DNA from: CAYTPE01 sp964439885
GTDB lineage: Bacteria; Patescibacteriota; Patescibacteriia; Magasanikbacterales; GWA2-37-8
DNA: 5,136 bases
Reading direction: 5' to 3'
NCBI GenBank assembly: GCA_964439885.1
Contig: CAYTPE010000073.1
Coordinates: 1 to 5,136 of the forward strand
Under the pieces are notes generated by a model. That model worked only from the letters and a program-made list of their open reading frames with translations. It searched no databases and was not told the DNA's origin. Each line of letters opens with the position of its first letter. The stretch's first letter is position 1. The position numbers and the translations under genes are program-made. Shown piece after piece: positions 4,881 to 5,136 of this stretch.

Positions 4881-4888
4881 ACCTCCTT
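4881..4888 (-). promoter_or_regulatory. Strong Shine-Dalgarno site for the gene starting at 4875
   Basis: AAGGAGGT (4888-4881) ends 5 nt before the ATG and is nearly the full complement of the 16S rRNA 3' end. It fixes the start codon and contrasts with the HD-glpX operon, where no gene has a good site. Between it and the rRNA terminator (4889-4964) the DNA is AT-rich with no convincing -35/-10 pair and no gene. Confidence 0.8.
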
Positions 4889-4964
4889 CCTTTTGAAATT
4901 GAAATCCTTATTTACTTCAAATGATTTAAAGAAAATAAATATTTCACTTTATTGCGAGGGTAAC

Positions 4965-4988
4965 AAAAAATTGACCTATCGTCAATTT
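4965..4988 (-). terminator. Intrinsic terminator downstream of the 5S rRNA gene
   Basis: On the minus strand AAATTGAC (4988-4981) pairs perfectly with GTCAATTT (4975-4968) over a 5-nt GATAG loop, and Ts continue to 4965, giving a run of six. It is AT-rich for a terminator, but its place 24 nt after the 5S region, and the second T-run at 5002-4996 just upstream, support a role in ending the rRNA transcript. Confidence 0.65.
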
Positions 4989-5000
4989 GAACAATAAAAA

Positions 5001-5136
5001 AACTGAGTACATTGTCCAGGCGGCGGCATACTTTTGCCATACGGCTATCATCAGCGCTGAGAGGCTAAACAGCAGAGTTAGGGAAGGGATCGGGTGTGAC
5101 CCTATCGCTAGAGCCACCTATACATTGTACTCAGTT
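5001..5136. repeat. Inverted repeat enclosing the 5S rRNA gene, extending helix I
   Basis: AACTGAGTAC (5001-5010) is the exact reverse complement of 5127-5136. With the helix I bases inside, the two flanks pair over 20 positions with only A-A, A-G and G-U interruptions. It is probably a processing stem of the rRNA precursor. The right arm reaches the last base of the window, so it may continue. Confidence 0.7.
5012..5125 (-). rRNA. rrf: 5S ribosomal RNA, complete
   Basis: The minus-strand sequence follows the bacterial 5S pattern: GGTGGCTCTAGCGATAGGGT, then CACACCCGATCCCTTCCC, then TAACTCTGCTGTTTAGCC, then CAGCGCTGATGATAGCC, where loop E-like GATGATAGC corresponds to CGATGGTAGT of E. coli. 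The two ends pair as helix I, GGATA-type bases near 5117-5124 with 5013-5020. Mature ends are estimated at about 5124 and 5013, giving roughly 112 nt. The 23S gene would be expected to the right of the window. The RNA is a structural part of the large ribosomal subunit. Confidence 0.92.

Noticed and set aside
130..5130. Shared 11-mer TATACATTGTA near 130 and near 5120
   Set aside because: It is a short AT-rich match, one copy in coding sequence and one in the 5S flank; chance is sufficient.

Overview
The window is bacterial and compactly coded, and it divides into two unlike halves. A complete 5S rRNA gene lies at the right edge. Short spacers, few Shine-Dalgarno sites in the left half and many orphan genes would suit a small-genome lineage such as Patescibacteria/CPR. 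That placement is a guess, because no phylogenetic marker except the 5S gene is present.

Left half (1-2541, all minus strand, read right to left). This looks like one transcription unit. It starts with an HD-domain phosphohydrolase-like protein, probably translated from a leaderless mRNA. Next, 7 bp on, is a class II fructose-1,6-bisphosphatase (GlpX), and 17 bp further a small membrane-anchored protein with a PH/GRAM-like domain. After a 47-bp AT-rich gap comes an unrecognised gene that runs off the left edge. GlpX keeps its metal ligands, but the Gly of its DPxEGT motif is Cys. The HD protein has Cys in place of the Asp of its HD pair.

Right half (2590-4888). Three visibly GC-richer genes have strong Shine-Dalgarno sites. 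All three encode divergent HAD-fold-like proteins with a D-x-G-G-(V/T) first motif in place of DxDG(V/T), and a late D-D motif. Two of them (2666-3358 and 4108-4875, both minus) resemble each other closely in motif layout. The third (3483-3992, plus) is shorter and closer to a plain HAD core. The first and third diverge from a 124-bp region with back-to-back promoters and short repeats. The third and the 4108-4875 gene converge on a 13-bp bidirectional terminator.

The most unusual signal is RNA structure. At the 3' end of the 2666-3358 gene, starting inside the last codons, the transcript can fold into a textbook H-type pseudoknot (8-bp stem, 8-bp stem, loops of 4, 1 and 11 nt), followed by an intrinsic terminator. 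The paralogue at 4108-4875 has a smaller pseudoknot-capable sequence immediately after its stop codon, also followed by a terminator.

Right edge (4965-5136). A minus-strand 5S rRNA gene is enclosed by a long inverted repeat that extends its helix I, and an intrinsic terminator follows. This is presumably the end of an rRNA operon whose upstream part lies outside the window.
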